Part shown: piece after piece, positions 24,386-32,061 of the stretch | How positions within the stretch are numbered: the first letter of the stretch is position 1 | Layout: every line of letters starts with the position of its first letter | Origin: Rubrivirga marina | GTDB taxonomy: Bacteria; Bacteroidota; Rhodothermia; Rhodothermales; Rubricoccaceae | DNA: 64,000 bases | Reading direction: 5' to 3' | Assembly (NCBI RefSeq): GCF_002283365.1 | Contig: NZ_MQWD01000001.1 | Span: 3,697,955-3,761,954, forward strand | Translations under genes and position numbers: made by a program | The notes under the pieces: generated by a model | What the model was told of the DNA's origin: nothing | Seen by the model: the letters and a program-made list of their open reading frames with translations, nothing else | The model's database searches: none

Positions 24386-25371
24386 AGCTCCCGCCCAAGC
24401 AGGGCGTAGCGCCGGATCGGCCGCCCGAGACGTCGGCTGATCCGGACCGAGTCGTTCGCCGTGTGCATCAGCGCGTGGATCGCCGACCGGAACCCTTTCG
24501 CGCGGGCGGCCTCTTGCACGGCCCGGACGAGCGTCCCACCGAGCCCCCGTCCCCGGGCCTCGGGCGCCACTGCGAGCGTCTTGACGATGATCGTCTCGAC
24601 GGCCTCGCCACGGGCGGCCTGCGCGCCATCCGGGAACGCCAGCACGACGCCGACGGGCCAGCCCTCCGCCTCCGCGATGAGGACGAGGTCCGGGTCGACG
24701 CGCGCCACGAGCGGCCGGTAGAGCGCGAGGAAGCGGGCGACGTCGAGCGGCGCGTAGTACGGGTTCTCGGCGAACGCCTCGAGGAGCAGCGGGTGGAGCG
24801 CGCGGAGCTCGGCCTCGGCCTCCTCCGCGCGAAACGGCCGGAGCGTCACGCCTCCCTCCACCAGCGTGTCCACCTCGGCGCCGAGGCGGGCCGACTCGTC
24901 AGGCAGCGCGTCGACACGCGACGAGAGGTAGCGGGCGACGGGCGCGAAGCCGACGGCCCCGAACGCGGCGGCGACGACAGGCGGCGGCCACGGCTCGAGC
25001 GCGAACGGCGGCGACGGCTCTCCCCCGCCGGGCGCCGCGTCCGTCACGACGCGGTACCCGAACCACGTCGACCCGTCGATCGGCCCGACCACGTGGCCGA
25101 CGCCCTCCGCTCGAAGCCGGTCGAGCGCCGCCTCCAGGAGCACGACCCCGTCCGCCTCGGTCGCCCAGTCGACGTGTCCAACCCGGCCGATCCGGACGTT
25201 CTCGCCGTCGATGTGGAGGGGCTCGGTCCACCACAGCGCGCACGACGCGACGACCGTCTCGTCGCTCACGAGGCCGAGCACGTCGTCGGGCCGCGTCAGC
25301 GCGTACGCGGAGGGGTCCGGCGTTCCATCGAGGCCGGCGAGGTCGAGCCGTGCGTAGACGCCGGCGGTCAT
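24382..25371 (-). CDS. GNAT-fold acetyltransferase
   Basis: A 329-residue GNAT protein, longer than the usual 150-200. The C-terminal half is the canonical domain: EAEAELRALHPLLLEAFAEN, VLIAEAEGWPVGVVLAFPD, and the acyl-CoA pyrophosphate loop LAVAPEARGRGLGGTLVRA (RGRGLGG at about 273-279). The N-terminal half has a related beta pattern (RVGHVDWATEADGVVLLEAA, HVVGPIDGSTWFGYRV) and may be a degenerate second GNAT lobe, as in double-GNAT enzymes. Residues 161-168 (ARLGAEVD) are encoded over a copy of the palindromic element. Starts by ATGA inside the polyprenol-kinase-like gene. Confidence 0.85.
   Translation of the reverse strand: MTAGVYARLDLAGLDGTPDPSAYALTRPDDVLGLVSDETVVASCALWWTEPLHIDGENVRIGRVGHVDWATEADGVVLLEAALDRLRAEGVGHVVGPIDGSTWFGYRVVTDAAPGGGEPSPPFALEPWPPPVVAAAFGAVGFAPVARYLSSRVDALPDESARLGAEVDTLVEGGVTLRPFRAEEAEAELRALHPLLLEAFAENPYYAPLDVARFLALYRPLVARVDPDLVLIAEAEGWPVGVVLAFPDGAQAARGEAVETIIVKTLAVAPEARGRGLGGTLVRAVQEAARAKGFRSAIHALMHTANDSVRISRRLGRPIRRYALLGREL
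24870..24889. repeat. Palindromic element inside the GNAT gene
   Basis: CCACCTCGGCGCCGAGGCGG differs from consensus in one base. It is followed by GCCGACTC, the same flank seen beside intergenic copies, and is in frame. Confidence 0.5.
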
Positions 25372-26801
25372 GGCACGAGAAACGAGAGCAGGCCGAGCGC
25401 GCTCAGCGGGCCCACGATGCTCGCGCGGTAGACCCGGCCCTCGAACTCCGTCGAGTCGCGGTCGATCGGCCCCCTCCAGCGGACGAGGATGAGCGAGGCG
25501 GCGGCCGTCACGACGAGCGCGAGCGCGACGTAGGCGCCGGTCAGGAGGAGCGGACGGAGTGGGGCCATCGGCCCGCCCGGGGCGGTGCCCGCGAAGTGAT
25601 CCGCCCCGACGCGAAGCCACAGGACGAGGAGAACGGGCCCGACCGCGACGAGCGTCGCCCGCCACGCGGCCCGCCACGCGAGCTGGCCCGCGGTCCAGTT
25701 CGGCCGGGCCACCGCCATCCGCTCGACGCCGAGGAACGCGAAGGTCGCGCCCCACGCGAGAGCGTACGGAAACAGGAGGTCGAGATCGAGCGCGCTCGCC
25801 GCGATGAGCCAGAGGACGCCGACCGACGACACGCTGAACACGTTGTGCGCCGTGTGCGGCCGGCGCTTCGGGTCGTGCGGGAGCCCGTCGGCCTCCCGGG
25901 CGGCGGGCCAGACGCGTGCGTAGAGGAGGTAGACGAGCGCGGGCGGGATGAGCCACGCCGTCCCGCCGAGCGCCCACACGAGGTAGCCGATGAGCGCCGC
26001 CCCGAACACGCCCGCCCCGCCGACCGTCGTCTCCCGCCTCAGCACGGCCGCCACGCTGACGAGCAGGAGCAGCACCACGAAGTGGCCCGCCAGCAGCGTC
26101 GCCGGGAACGTCAGGAGTCGGACGAGCACGGCGTACGTCCCGAGCGGGACGAACAGGTTGTCGAGCCCGCCCCACGACACGGCCTCGACGATCGTCGCCA
26201 GGATGGCCACGATGGCCGAGATCCACAGAGCCTCGGCCCGGCCGACCGGTGTGAACAGGAGCAACGGCACGTGGACGCAGAGGAAGGCCACGAACGCGAA
26301 CGCGACCGACCCCTCGAGGCTCTTCTTCCCGTCGACCGTTGCGTACGGCGAGAGCCCGTGCCGCGCGCCCGTCAGCGCCGCCGCCGGGTCCGCCAGCCCG
26401 AGCATGAGGATCGCGATGGCGTAGAGGACCGGCGAGTCGGCCGTCAGGAGGTACAGCGCGCACACGGCGATCGGGTAGCACACGTCGCCGACCGACTGGC
26501 GGCCGACCTCGTGGATCACCCCGCCGACGCCATCCCGCAGCGCCGGGACGAACCGGACGGCGAGCATCGCCCCGACGGCGAGCGCCGCCAGGAGGATCAC
26601 GGGCCACGCGGCGTCGAACAGCCACGGGAGCGCGAGCATGACGGCGCTCATCGCCACGTGGAGCCCCTTCCGCGCGCCCTCAGCCGACAGCTTCCGCCGG
26701 AGCTGGGCCTGCCGGAGCGAGACGAGCGCGAGCCCCAGCGCGCCCATCACCGCCAGGATCGCCGCCCACGCGGGCAGCACGGCTGGGGTCAGGTCGCTCA
26801 C
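25368..26801 (-). CDS. SEC59/DGK1/VTE5-like (polyprenol/phytol/dolichol kinase) membrane protein
   Basis: A 477-residue polytopic membrane protein with about a dozen hydrophobic spans. The N-terminal half carries the CTP-dependent lipid-kinase signature: ARKGLHVAMSAVMLALPWLF, LRDGVGGVIHEVGRQSVGD, LGLADPAAALTGARHG, DGKKSLEGSVAFAF. This resembles dolichol kinase, DAG kinase DGK1 and phytol kinase VTE5. The C-terminal half (from about 250, VGGAGVFGAALIGYLVWALG) is an additional hydrophobic domain with a DPKRRPHTAHNVFSVSSVG loop that I cannot assign. It probably phosphorylates an isoprenoid or lipid alcohol. It is coupled by GTGA to DUF3419 and by ATGA to GNAT. Confidence 0.78.
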   Translation of the reverse strand: MSDLTPAVLPAWAAILAVMGALGLALVSLRQAQLRRKLSAEGARKGLHVAMSAVMLALPWLFDAAWPVILLAALAVGAMLAVRFVPALRDGVGGVIHEVGRQSVGDVCYPIAVCALYLLTADSPVLYAIAILMLGLADPAAALTGARHGLSPYATVDGKKSLEGSVAFAFVAFLCVHVPLLLFTPVGRAEALWISAIVAILATIVEAVSWGGLDNLFVPLGTYAVLVRLLTFPATLLAGHFVVLLLLVSVAAVLRRETTVGGAGVFGAALIGYLVWALGGTAWLIPPALVYLLYARVWPAAREADGLPHDPKRRPHTAHNVFSVSSVGVLWLIAASALDLDLLFPYALAWGATFAFLGVERMAVARPNWTAGQLAWRAAWRATLVAVGPVLLVLWLRVGADHFAGTAPGGPMAPLRPLLLTGAYVALALVVTAAASLILVRWRGPIDRDSTEFEGRVYRASIVGPLSALGLLSFLVP

Positions 26802-27862
26802 CGGACCTCGTGGACGTGGAACGCCGTGTAGAACGGGGCCTTGTCGACGGCGTGGAGCCGGTCCGCGAGCGCGTTGAGGCGGACGAGGCGGCCGTCGAGG
26901 GGGGGTCCCGGCCGGCGGTCGGCGAGGACGCTCCAGTGGGCGAGCCGCGCGCCGGGCGTGCCCGCCTCGGCGACCCGGGCAAAGAGGGCGTCGGCGTCCG
27001 CAGGCGGGAGGTACTCGAACACGTCCGACAGGTTGAACTGGGAGAACGGCGCGTCGCCGAGCACGGCCTCGAGGGGGCCGACGTGCCACGAGAGCCGGTC
27101 GAGCCGGTCGCGGATGGCCTCGAAGTGCTCGGCGCGAAGGTAGCGTGGGAGCGCGTCCCCGTGCGTCCCCGTCAGGACCCACTGGAGGTAAGGGTTCTGG
27201 GCCGGATCCGTCGCCGTCACGGCTTCGCGGACGCGTCCGAGCAGCCGGTCGGCCGCGCTCCCCTCGACCTGCGAGAACGCCGTCGGGTAGCGCGCCTTGC
27301 CGAGCACGGCCCGCGACGTGGCGACGCGGAAGAGGAGCCGCCAACGCCACGTGTCCCAATGCGCCTCGTACCACTGCCGACGGTCGGCGACGGTCGGGGC
27401 CCCGCTGAGCAGATGGCGGACGCGGAGGCGCGGGTGGGCCAGCGGGAGGATCCGGCGGCGGAACAGGCGGAAGTAGCGTTCGAACGTCCCGCCCGTGCCG
27501 ATCCCAGCAGCGACCACCCCGACGTGCGCATCCCAGAACCGGCGGGCGTGGTCGTCGAGGGCCGGGCGGCATCGAGCATACAGGGGCCCCCGACGGTCGC
27601 TCGCACGGGAGCCGACCAGTTCCAGCACCTCGCCGTGCTCCAGTGAGCGGAACGCGGCGACGCGAAGGGCGAGGCAGGCGGTCTGCGCCGGGTTGAGATC
27701 GACGGCGACGACGGCGGCCGGGTCGTCCGCCAGCAGCGCGAGCGCGTTGTCGCCGGCCGAACAGATCGACAGGACGCGGTCGCCGGGGCCGACGTCGAGC
27801 GCCTCGGCGAGCACGTCGGCGTCCTCCCACACCTGCGCGTAGCGGATGGTCGGATCGGTCAT
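26798..27862 (-). CDS. DUF3419 (BtaA-like) 3-amino-3-carboxypropyltransferase
   Basis: A 354-residue SAM-dependent enzyme of the DUF3419 family. The prototype, BtaA, transfers the 3-amino-3-carboxypropyl group of SAM to diacylglycerol in betaine-lipid synthesis. The SAM site shows RVLSICSAGDNALALL (SAGDN at 35-39) and VVAVDLNPAQTACLALR (Asp55). Later blocks are YFRLFRRRILPLAHP, AQNPYLQWVLTGTHG and FNLSDVFEYLPP, which is the usual acceptor-side motif. No BtaB methyltransferase is adjacent, so the product is unlikely to be ordinary DGTS. It is coupled by ATGA/GTGA overlaps to both neighbours. Confidence 0.85.
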   Translation of the reverse strand: MTDPTIRYAQVWEDADVLAEALDVGPGDRVLSICSAGDNALALLADDPAAVVAVDLNPAQTACLALRVAAFRSLEHGEVLELVGSRASDRRGPLYARCRPALDDHARRFWDAHVGVVAAGIGTGGTFERYFRLFRRRILPLAHPRLRVRHLLSGAPTVADRRQWYEAHWDTWRWRLLFRVATSRAVLGKARYPTAFSQVEGSAADRLLGRVREAVTATDPAQNPYLQWVLTGTHGDALPRYLRAEHFEAIRDRLDRLSWHVGPLEAVLGDAPFSQFNLSDVFEYLPPADADALFARVAEAGTPGARLAHWSVLADRRPGPPLDGRLVRLNALADRLHAVDKAPFYTAFHVHEVR

Positions 27863-28533
27863 GGCTCGGGGATCGGGGGGACGTCGTTGACGAAGAGCCC
27901 GACGCCTCGGTCGTGGACCGGCGCCGCCAACCGGTCGAGCCCCCGCGCGAACGGGACGAGGGCGAGGTGGCCCAGAACGAGTCGGCGACTCAGTGCGAGC
28001 GTCGCCCCGTCCGTCCGCCGGGCGTAGTCGGCCGCCCGCGCCGCCGACAGCCGAGCCGATTCGAGGAGGTGGATCGTGAGCGCCCGCCGACGGCCCACCG
28101 CGCGCTCGCGCCTCCGCTCCTCTGCGATCCGTGCGCTCAATCGGTCACTGACCGACGCCAGGGCCTCACCACGCGTGATCGCGAGGAGGATCGCGCCGAT
28201 GGATCTCGTGTCCCCCACACCGGCACGTGGAGAGGCGATCTGAGAGGGCCCCGTGTGATCCTCCGCTCCGCTCAGGATGACCGGAGGAATGGGGCGGTGA
28301 GCGGGAGGGGCGACGGCCATGTCCACCAGCTCGGCCCGGAGGACCGGGACCGGGTGGCGCGCGGCGTCTCGGTCGAGGAGCCACGCGGCCGGCAGGAGCG
28401 CCCGCTCGGCCGCGACGAGGGCCCGCGAGAGGAGGTCGGCCCGGAGTCCACCGCGGCGGCGGTAGCCGGCGCGGCGTGCGCGGTTGAGTCGGATCGCGTC
28501 GCGCAGGTGCTCGGTGAGGCCGGCGTCACTCAT
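27859..28533 (-). CDS. Unknown Arg/Ala-rich protein with repeat insertion
   Basis: A 224-residue protein that I do not recognise. It is Arg/Ala/Leu rich with long predicted helices (SDAGLTEHLRDAIRLNRARR, RRALTIHLLESARLSAARAA, LVLGHLALVPFARGLDRLAA) and no signal peptide. The middle (about residues 84-112, from VILSGAEDHTGPSQIASP on) has a different look. It is encoded by a piece of a dispersed repeat whose usual translation is VILS-x-AKD or HPERSEGS. The frame stays open through it. It overlaps the upstream gene by 8 bases and the downstream by ATGA, so it is an integral operon member of unknown role. Confidence 0.7.
   Translation of the reverse strand: MSDAGLTEHLRDAIRLNRARRAGYRRRGGLRADLLSRALVAAERALLPAAWLLDRDAARHPVPVLRAELVDMAVAPPAHRPIPPVILSGAEDHTGPSQIASPRAGVGDTRSIGAILLAITRGEALASVSDRLSARIAEERRRERAVGRRRALTIHLLESARLSAARAADYARRTDGATLALSRRLVLGHLALVPFARGLDRLAAPVHDRGVGLFVNDVPPIPEP
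28201..28282. repeat. HPERSEGS-type dispersed repeat, partly decayed
   Basis: On the minus strand this reads GGTCATCCTGAGCGGAGCGG-AGGATC, then a spacer GGGCCCTCTCAGATCGCCTC and CACGTGCCGGTGTGGGG, ending at ACACGAGATCC. The TCATCCTGAGCGAAGCGAAGGAT-like core is a widespread bacterial dispersed repeat whose mirror arm (GATCCTTCGCTCCGCTCAGG) is here degenerate. It lies in frame in the 224-residue unknown gene. Only one copy is seen in the window. Confidence 0.6.
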
Positions 28534-31051
28534 CGATCCGCTCGACTCGGCCCGTGGCGCCGTCGAGGCGGACGCGGTCACCGTCGCGGAGCCACTCCGT
28601 CACGCCCGGCACTGCGACGGCCGCCGGAATGCCGAGCTCTCGGGCGACGATCGCCGAGTGCGACAGGAGGCTCCCCCGCTCGACCACGAGCCCCGCGCAC
28701 GCCGGAAAGAGCAGGACCCAGCCCGGGTCCGTCCGCTCAGCGACGAGGATCGTCCCCGGCGCCAGCTCCACCCCGCGCGGATCCCGGACCACCCGGACTC
28801 GGCCCTCGACCACGCCCGCGCAGCACCCGAGGCCGGTGCGGACGGCGCCCGACTCGGGCTCGGCAGGAGCTGGCCTGTCGGGCACCAGTTCCGACGTCGC
28901 GACCGGGCCGCGCGTCGTGAACCGGTCCGGCGGCGCCGACCCGTCGCGGTAGCCCTCGAACTCGACGCGGCGGACGGCCGCGAGGCCGCCGACGTCGAGC
29001 GACGCCGCCGTCCCGCGGGCGAGGCCGAGGAGCTCCTCGATCTCCAGCCAGAACACGTCGCGCGCACCGTCGAGATGGCCGGCCTCGGTGAGGCGCTGGC
29101 CCATGGCGAGGACGAGCCGCCGGGCGCGGCCGAACACGCGGGTCCGCTCGAAGCGGAGGTTTTCTCGGTCGCGGACCCGGTCGCGGGCGTTCCGAAGGAG
29201 CACGCCGAACAGGAGACGGCGGAGCGGGTGGCCGCGGAGGGCGTCGGAGGCGCGGGCCTCCGCCTCGGCCCGCTGGCGGACCGCGTCGGAGCCGGGCTCC
29301 CGGGCGTCGCCATCGGCGATCCGCACGGCGCGAGCGCCGACCGAGCGGTACAGCGGCGTCGGGTCGTCGGCGAGCGTCGGGCTCTCCAGCTTGAGCTCTT
29401 CGAGGCAGCGGTCGCCAAAACGCGCGACGTAGGCCGCCACGTCGGCAGCCATCGTGGGGCGGTCGGCGAGGCCGGACTCGACCGCTGCACGATCGGCGGC
29501 GAGCAGCATCTCGACCCAGGCCGGGTCGGCCGCCGCCTCACGCGCCATCGCCTCGACGCACCGGGCGGGCTCGGCCGAGATCACGTCGCCGTCCCCTGCG
29601 AGCAGCCCGCCCAGCGCTCCCGGACCGATCCACCGTTCGGCGGCCCGCTGCGCCAGCCCGAACCAGATCATGGCGAAGAAGTCGTTCACGAGCGGTGCGT
29701 CCCACCGCCGCAGGAGGGTCCGGTCGAGGGTCGCGTACGCCTCGGCGAGCGCGTCGAGGCCCATGCCGTCCGTCGTCGCGCCGTGCCGGCGGAGCGCGTC
29801 GTCGACGCGCCAGAGAAAGTCGCGGCGCATCCGGGGGAGGCGGACGTGCGCGGCGACGAGGCCGAGGACGGTTCTCGCCAGCGCGAACGCGTCGGCGATC
29901 CGCCCGGCCGACGGGGGCTCGGGTCGGAGGCCGTCCGGGATCCCGTCGCGAACGCCCATCATCCCTTCCATCAGCCCCGCGTTGAGCCGGTATCCGGGCA
30001 GCAGCGCGAGCACGCGGTACCACGAGCCGAGGTTGTAGTAGACCCGGCCTCGGATCAGCCCGATCATCTGCTCGAATGTCTCCGCCTCCGCCTCCACGCG
30101 CGACTCAGGGACCTTCAGGATCCGGCAGAACTCGCGGTACACGGCCGCGTAGGCGCGGCGCGCGAACGAGTACGTCAGCGGCGTCGTGACGCCGGCGTAG
30201 CTCTCGACGATGTTCGCGTTGTCCCACAACCGGATCCGCCCATCAGATTGCGCGGGGAGAGCGGTGACCGGGCGGGCCTGGAGGAGCCACAGCTCACCGT
30301 CGGCGATCGCCCACTCGACGTCCTGCGGGCCGCCCATCGCGTCGGCCGCGCTCCGGGCGAGGGCCGCGATGCGGCGGGCATCGATGTCCGAGAGGACCGG
30401 ACCGGACTCGTCGACCGACACCTCCGCGACGCCCTCCCCCGCCCTGGCGTCGAACCGGTCGGCCACCTTCTGGACGCCGGGCGTCCGGGCGCGGACCTCG
30501 CCGTCGGCTCCGAGGCGGAGGGTCTCGGCCTCGGCGCGGCCGTCAACCAGGGCGGAGCCGAGGCCCCACGCGGCCGAGATCACGACGACGTCGGCGTCGC
30601 CCGTCACGGGGTCGGCGCTGAACGCCACGCCGGAGACGTCGGCGTCGACGATCTGTTGGATGAGGACGGCCGGCGGTCGGGTCGACCCGTCGAGCCCCCG
30701 CGCCGCGCGGTAGGCCCGGACGCGCTCGCCGTCGCCCGACCGGCGGACGTCGCGGACGCGCTCGGCCACGCGCTCCGGCGGGACGAACAGGAACGAGTCG
30801 AGCGCCCCCGCGAAGGCGTGCGCCGCCCCGTCTTCGTCGGCGGCTGACGAGCGGACCGCCACAAACGGCGGATGGGCCAGCCGCCCCAACGACTCGGCGA
30901 CGGCCGCGTCCACGTCGTCGGCGTCGGGCGGGACGACGGCCAGCGGCGGGACGGGGAAGCCGAGGTCGAGGAGGCGGGCCAGGGCCATGCCCTTCCCCCC
31001 CCACGTGGCGCGGTCAGGGGCGGCGTCCGTCTGGAGATCGGGGGCGCTCAT
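28526..31051 (-). CDS. Rifampin-phosphotransferase-like PEP/pyruvate-binding enzyme
   Basis: An 841-residue multi-domain phosphotransferase. Residues 1-315 are the ATP-grasp PEP/PPDK nucleotide-binding domain (GGKGMALARLLDLGFPVP, FVAVRSSAADEDGAAHAFAG, GVAFSADPVTGD, DVEWAIADGELWLLQARPV). About 320-740 is a helical substrate domain starting RLWDNANIVESYAG. The C-terminal swivelling His domain ends GSLLSHSAIVARELGIPAAV with catalytic His798. It lacks the 350-residue PEP-binding barrel of true PEP synthase. The length and three-part layout instead match rifampin phosphotransferase, so it probably splits ATP and passes a phosphate to a hydroxyl or carboxyl acceptor via His798. Coupled to UbiA (ATGA) and to the unknown gene (8-base overlap). 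Confidence 0.85.
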   Translation of the reverse strand: MSAPDLQTDAAPDRATWGGKGMALARLLDLGFPVPPLAVVPPDADDVDAAVAESLGRLAHPPFVAVRSSAADEDGAAHAFAGALDSFLFVPPERVAERVRDVRRSGDGERVRAYRAARGLDGSTRPPAVLIQQIVDADVSGVAFSADPVTGDADVVVISAAWGLGSALVDGRAEAETLRLGADGEVRARTPGVQKVADRFDARAGEGVAEVSVDESGPVLSDIDARRIAALARSAADAMGGPQDVEWAIADGELWLLQARPVTALPAQSDGRIRLWDNANIVESYAGVTTPLTYSFARRAYAAVYREFCRILKVPESRVEAEAETFEQMIGLIRGRVYYNLGSWYRVLALLPGYRLNAGLMEGMMGVRDGIPDGLRPEPPSAGRIADAFALARTVLGLVAAHVRLPRMRRDFLWRVDDALRRHGATTDGMGLDALAEAYATLDRTLLRRWDAPLVNDFFAMIWFGLAQRAAERWIGPGALGGLLAGDGDVISAEPARCVEAMAREAAADPAWVEMLLAADRAAVESGLADRPTMAADVAAYVARFGDRCLEELKLESPTLADDPTPLYRSVGARAVRIADGDAREPGSDAVRQRAEAEARASDALRGHPLRRLLFGVLLRNARDRVRDRENLRFERTRVFGRARRLVLAMGQRLTEAGHLDGARDVFWLEIEELLGLARGTAASLDVGGLAAVRRVEFEGYRDGSAPPDRFTTRGPVATSELVPDRPAPAEPESGAVRTGLGCCAGVVEGRVRVVRDPRGVELAPGTILVAERTDPGWVLLFPACAGLVVERGSLLSHSAIVARELGIPAAVAVPGVTEWLRDGDRVRLDGATGRVERIDE

Positions 31052-31965
31052 GCGATCCACAACGCGACGGGGCCGATGAGGGTGTACAGGCCGAGCGTCC
31101 AGATGCCCGCGGCCGTTTCGAGCACGCGACCGCGACCGGGCCGGTCCGCCCACAACGCCCCGACGCCGACGGCGACGACGAGCGCCGCGGCCCCGCCCAG
31201 CCCGACGCCGAGGCCGCCCGCCTCGGGGATGGAGTCGAGGACCATCAGCCCGCACACCAGCGAGCCGGCGACGGCCGCGGCCCACGCCAGCAGCGCCCGC
31301 TTCCGCCCCCACGCCGCGCTGTACGTCTCGACGCCCCGCCGCTCGTCGGCCGACGCCCACACCTTCCGCCCGACCTCGATCACGGTCCCCCCGAACAGGC
31401 TCACCCCGATGAGCCAGCCGACGCCGGCCGGGAACGCCGCGTCGTTGCCGAACACGTCGCACGACACGGAAAAAAAGTCGACGAGCGGGACGATCGGTGC
31501 GTGGGTCGCGAGCGTCGCGAGGGGCCGCTCGCGGAGCCAGTCGCGGGCGCCGAACTCAACGGTCATGAGCGCGCCGAAGCCCCAGACGCCGGCCAGCACG
31601 CCCAGCAGACGCACGTCGAGCCACGCCGCGAGGGCGACCTGCACGGCGGCGACCGCCAGGGCCGCACCGACCAGTTCGCGGAGCGTGACGAGACCGCGCG
31701 GAACGGGGCGCTCGGGCCGGTAGAGTCTGTCCTCCTCGGCGTCCTTCCACTCGTCGGCCACGCGGAGCTGAAAGAAGACGCCGAGCGCGACGACGGAGGC
31801 CACGACCACGGCCGGCCAGCCGGGGCCGTCGGCACCGCGCAGGGCGGCGGAGGCGCAGGCCACGCCGCCGGCGAACGCCACCACGACCGGCCCGTGGGCC
31901 AGCGGTGGGAAGCGCTCCTGGAGGTACGTCCACGCGCAGCGGACGGGCGGGACGGCGGGGGTCAT
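31048..31965 (-). CDS. UbiA-family prenyltransferase
   Basis: A 305-residue membrane prenyltransferase with about eight hydrophobic spans. The first Asp-rich metal motif is ADEWKDAEEDRLYRPERPVP, equivalent to NDxxDxxxD of UbiA, followed by RGLVTLREL. The second Asp-rich region is reduced to KVWASADERRGVETYSAAWG. UbiA enzymes attach isoprenoid diphosphates to aromatic, sugar or glycerol acceptors. This one lacks the N of the first motif and lies far from quinone genes, so a non-quinone acceptor is likely (inference). It is the first gene of the seven-gene operon, divergent from the N-formylglutamate amidohydrolase gene across 96 bases that must contain both promoters. Confidence 0.85.
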   Translation of the reverse strand: MTPAVPPVRCAWTYLQERFPPLAHGPVVVAFAGGVACASAALRGADGPGWPAVVVASVVALGVFFQLRVADEWKDAEEDRLYRPERPVPRGLVTLRELVGAALAVAAVQVALAAWLDVRLLGVLAGVWGFGALMTVEFGARDWLRERPLATLATHAPIVPLVDFFSVSCDVFGNDAAFPAGVGWLIGVSLFGGTVIEVGRKVWASADERRGVETYSAAWGRKRALLAWAAAVAGSLVCGLMVLDSIPEAGGLGVGLGGAAALVVAVGVGALWADRPGRGRVLETAAGIWTLGLYTLIGPVALWIA

Positions 31966-32061
31966 GGCGGAGACGAGTGTACGCGGCAGGCGCCGCCGGC
32001 ACATGGGGCAATCGAACCAGGCGACCCGGGCCGCGTACCCCAGAGGCCCCTCTCCCCTCGC

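Noticed and set aside
28526..31051. Calling this PEP synthase or pyruvate phosphate dikinase
   Set aside because: There is no PEP/pyruvate barrel after the His domain, and the order is ATP-grasp, middle, His, as in rifampin phosphotransferase.
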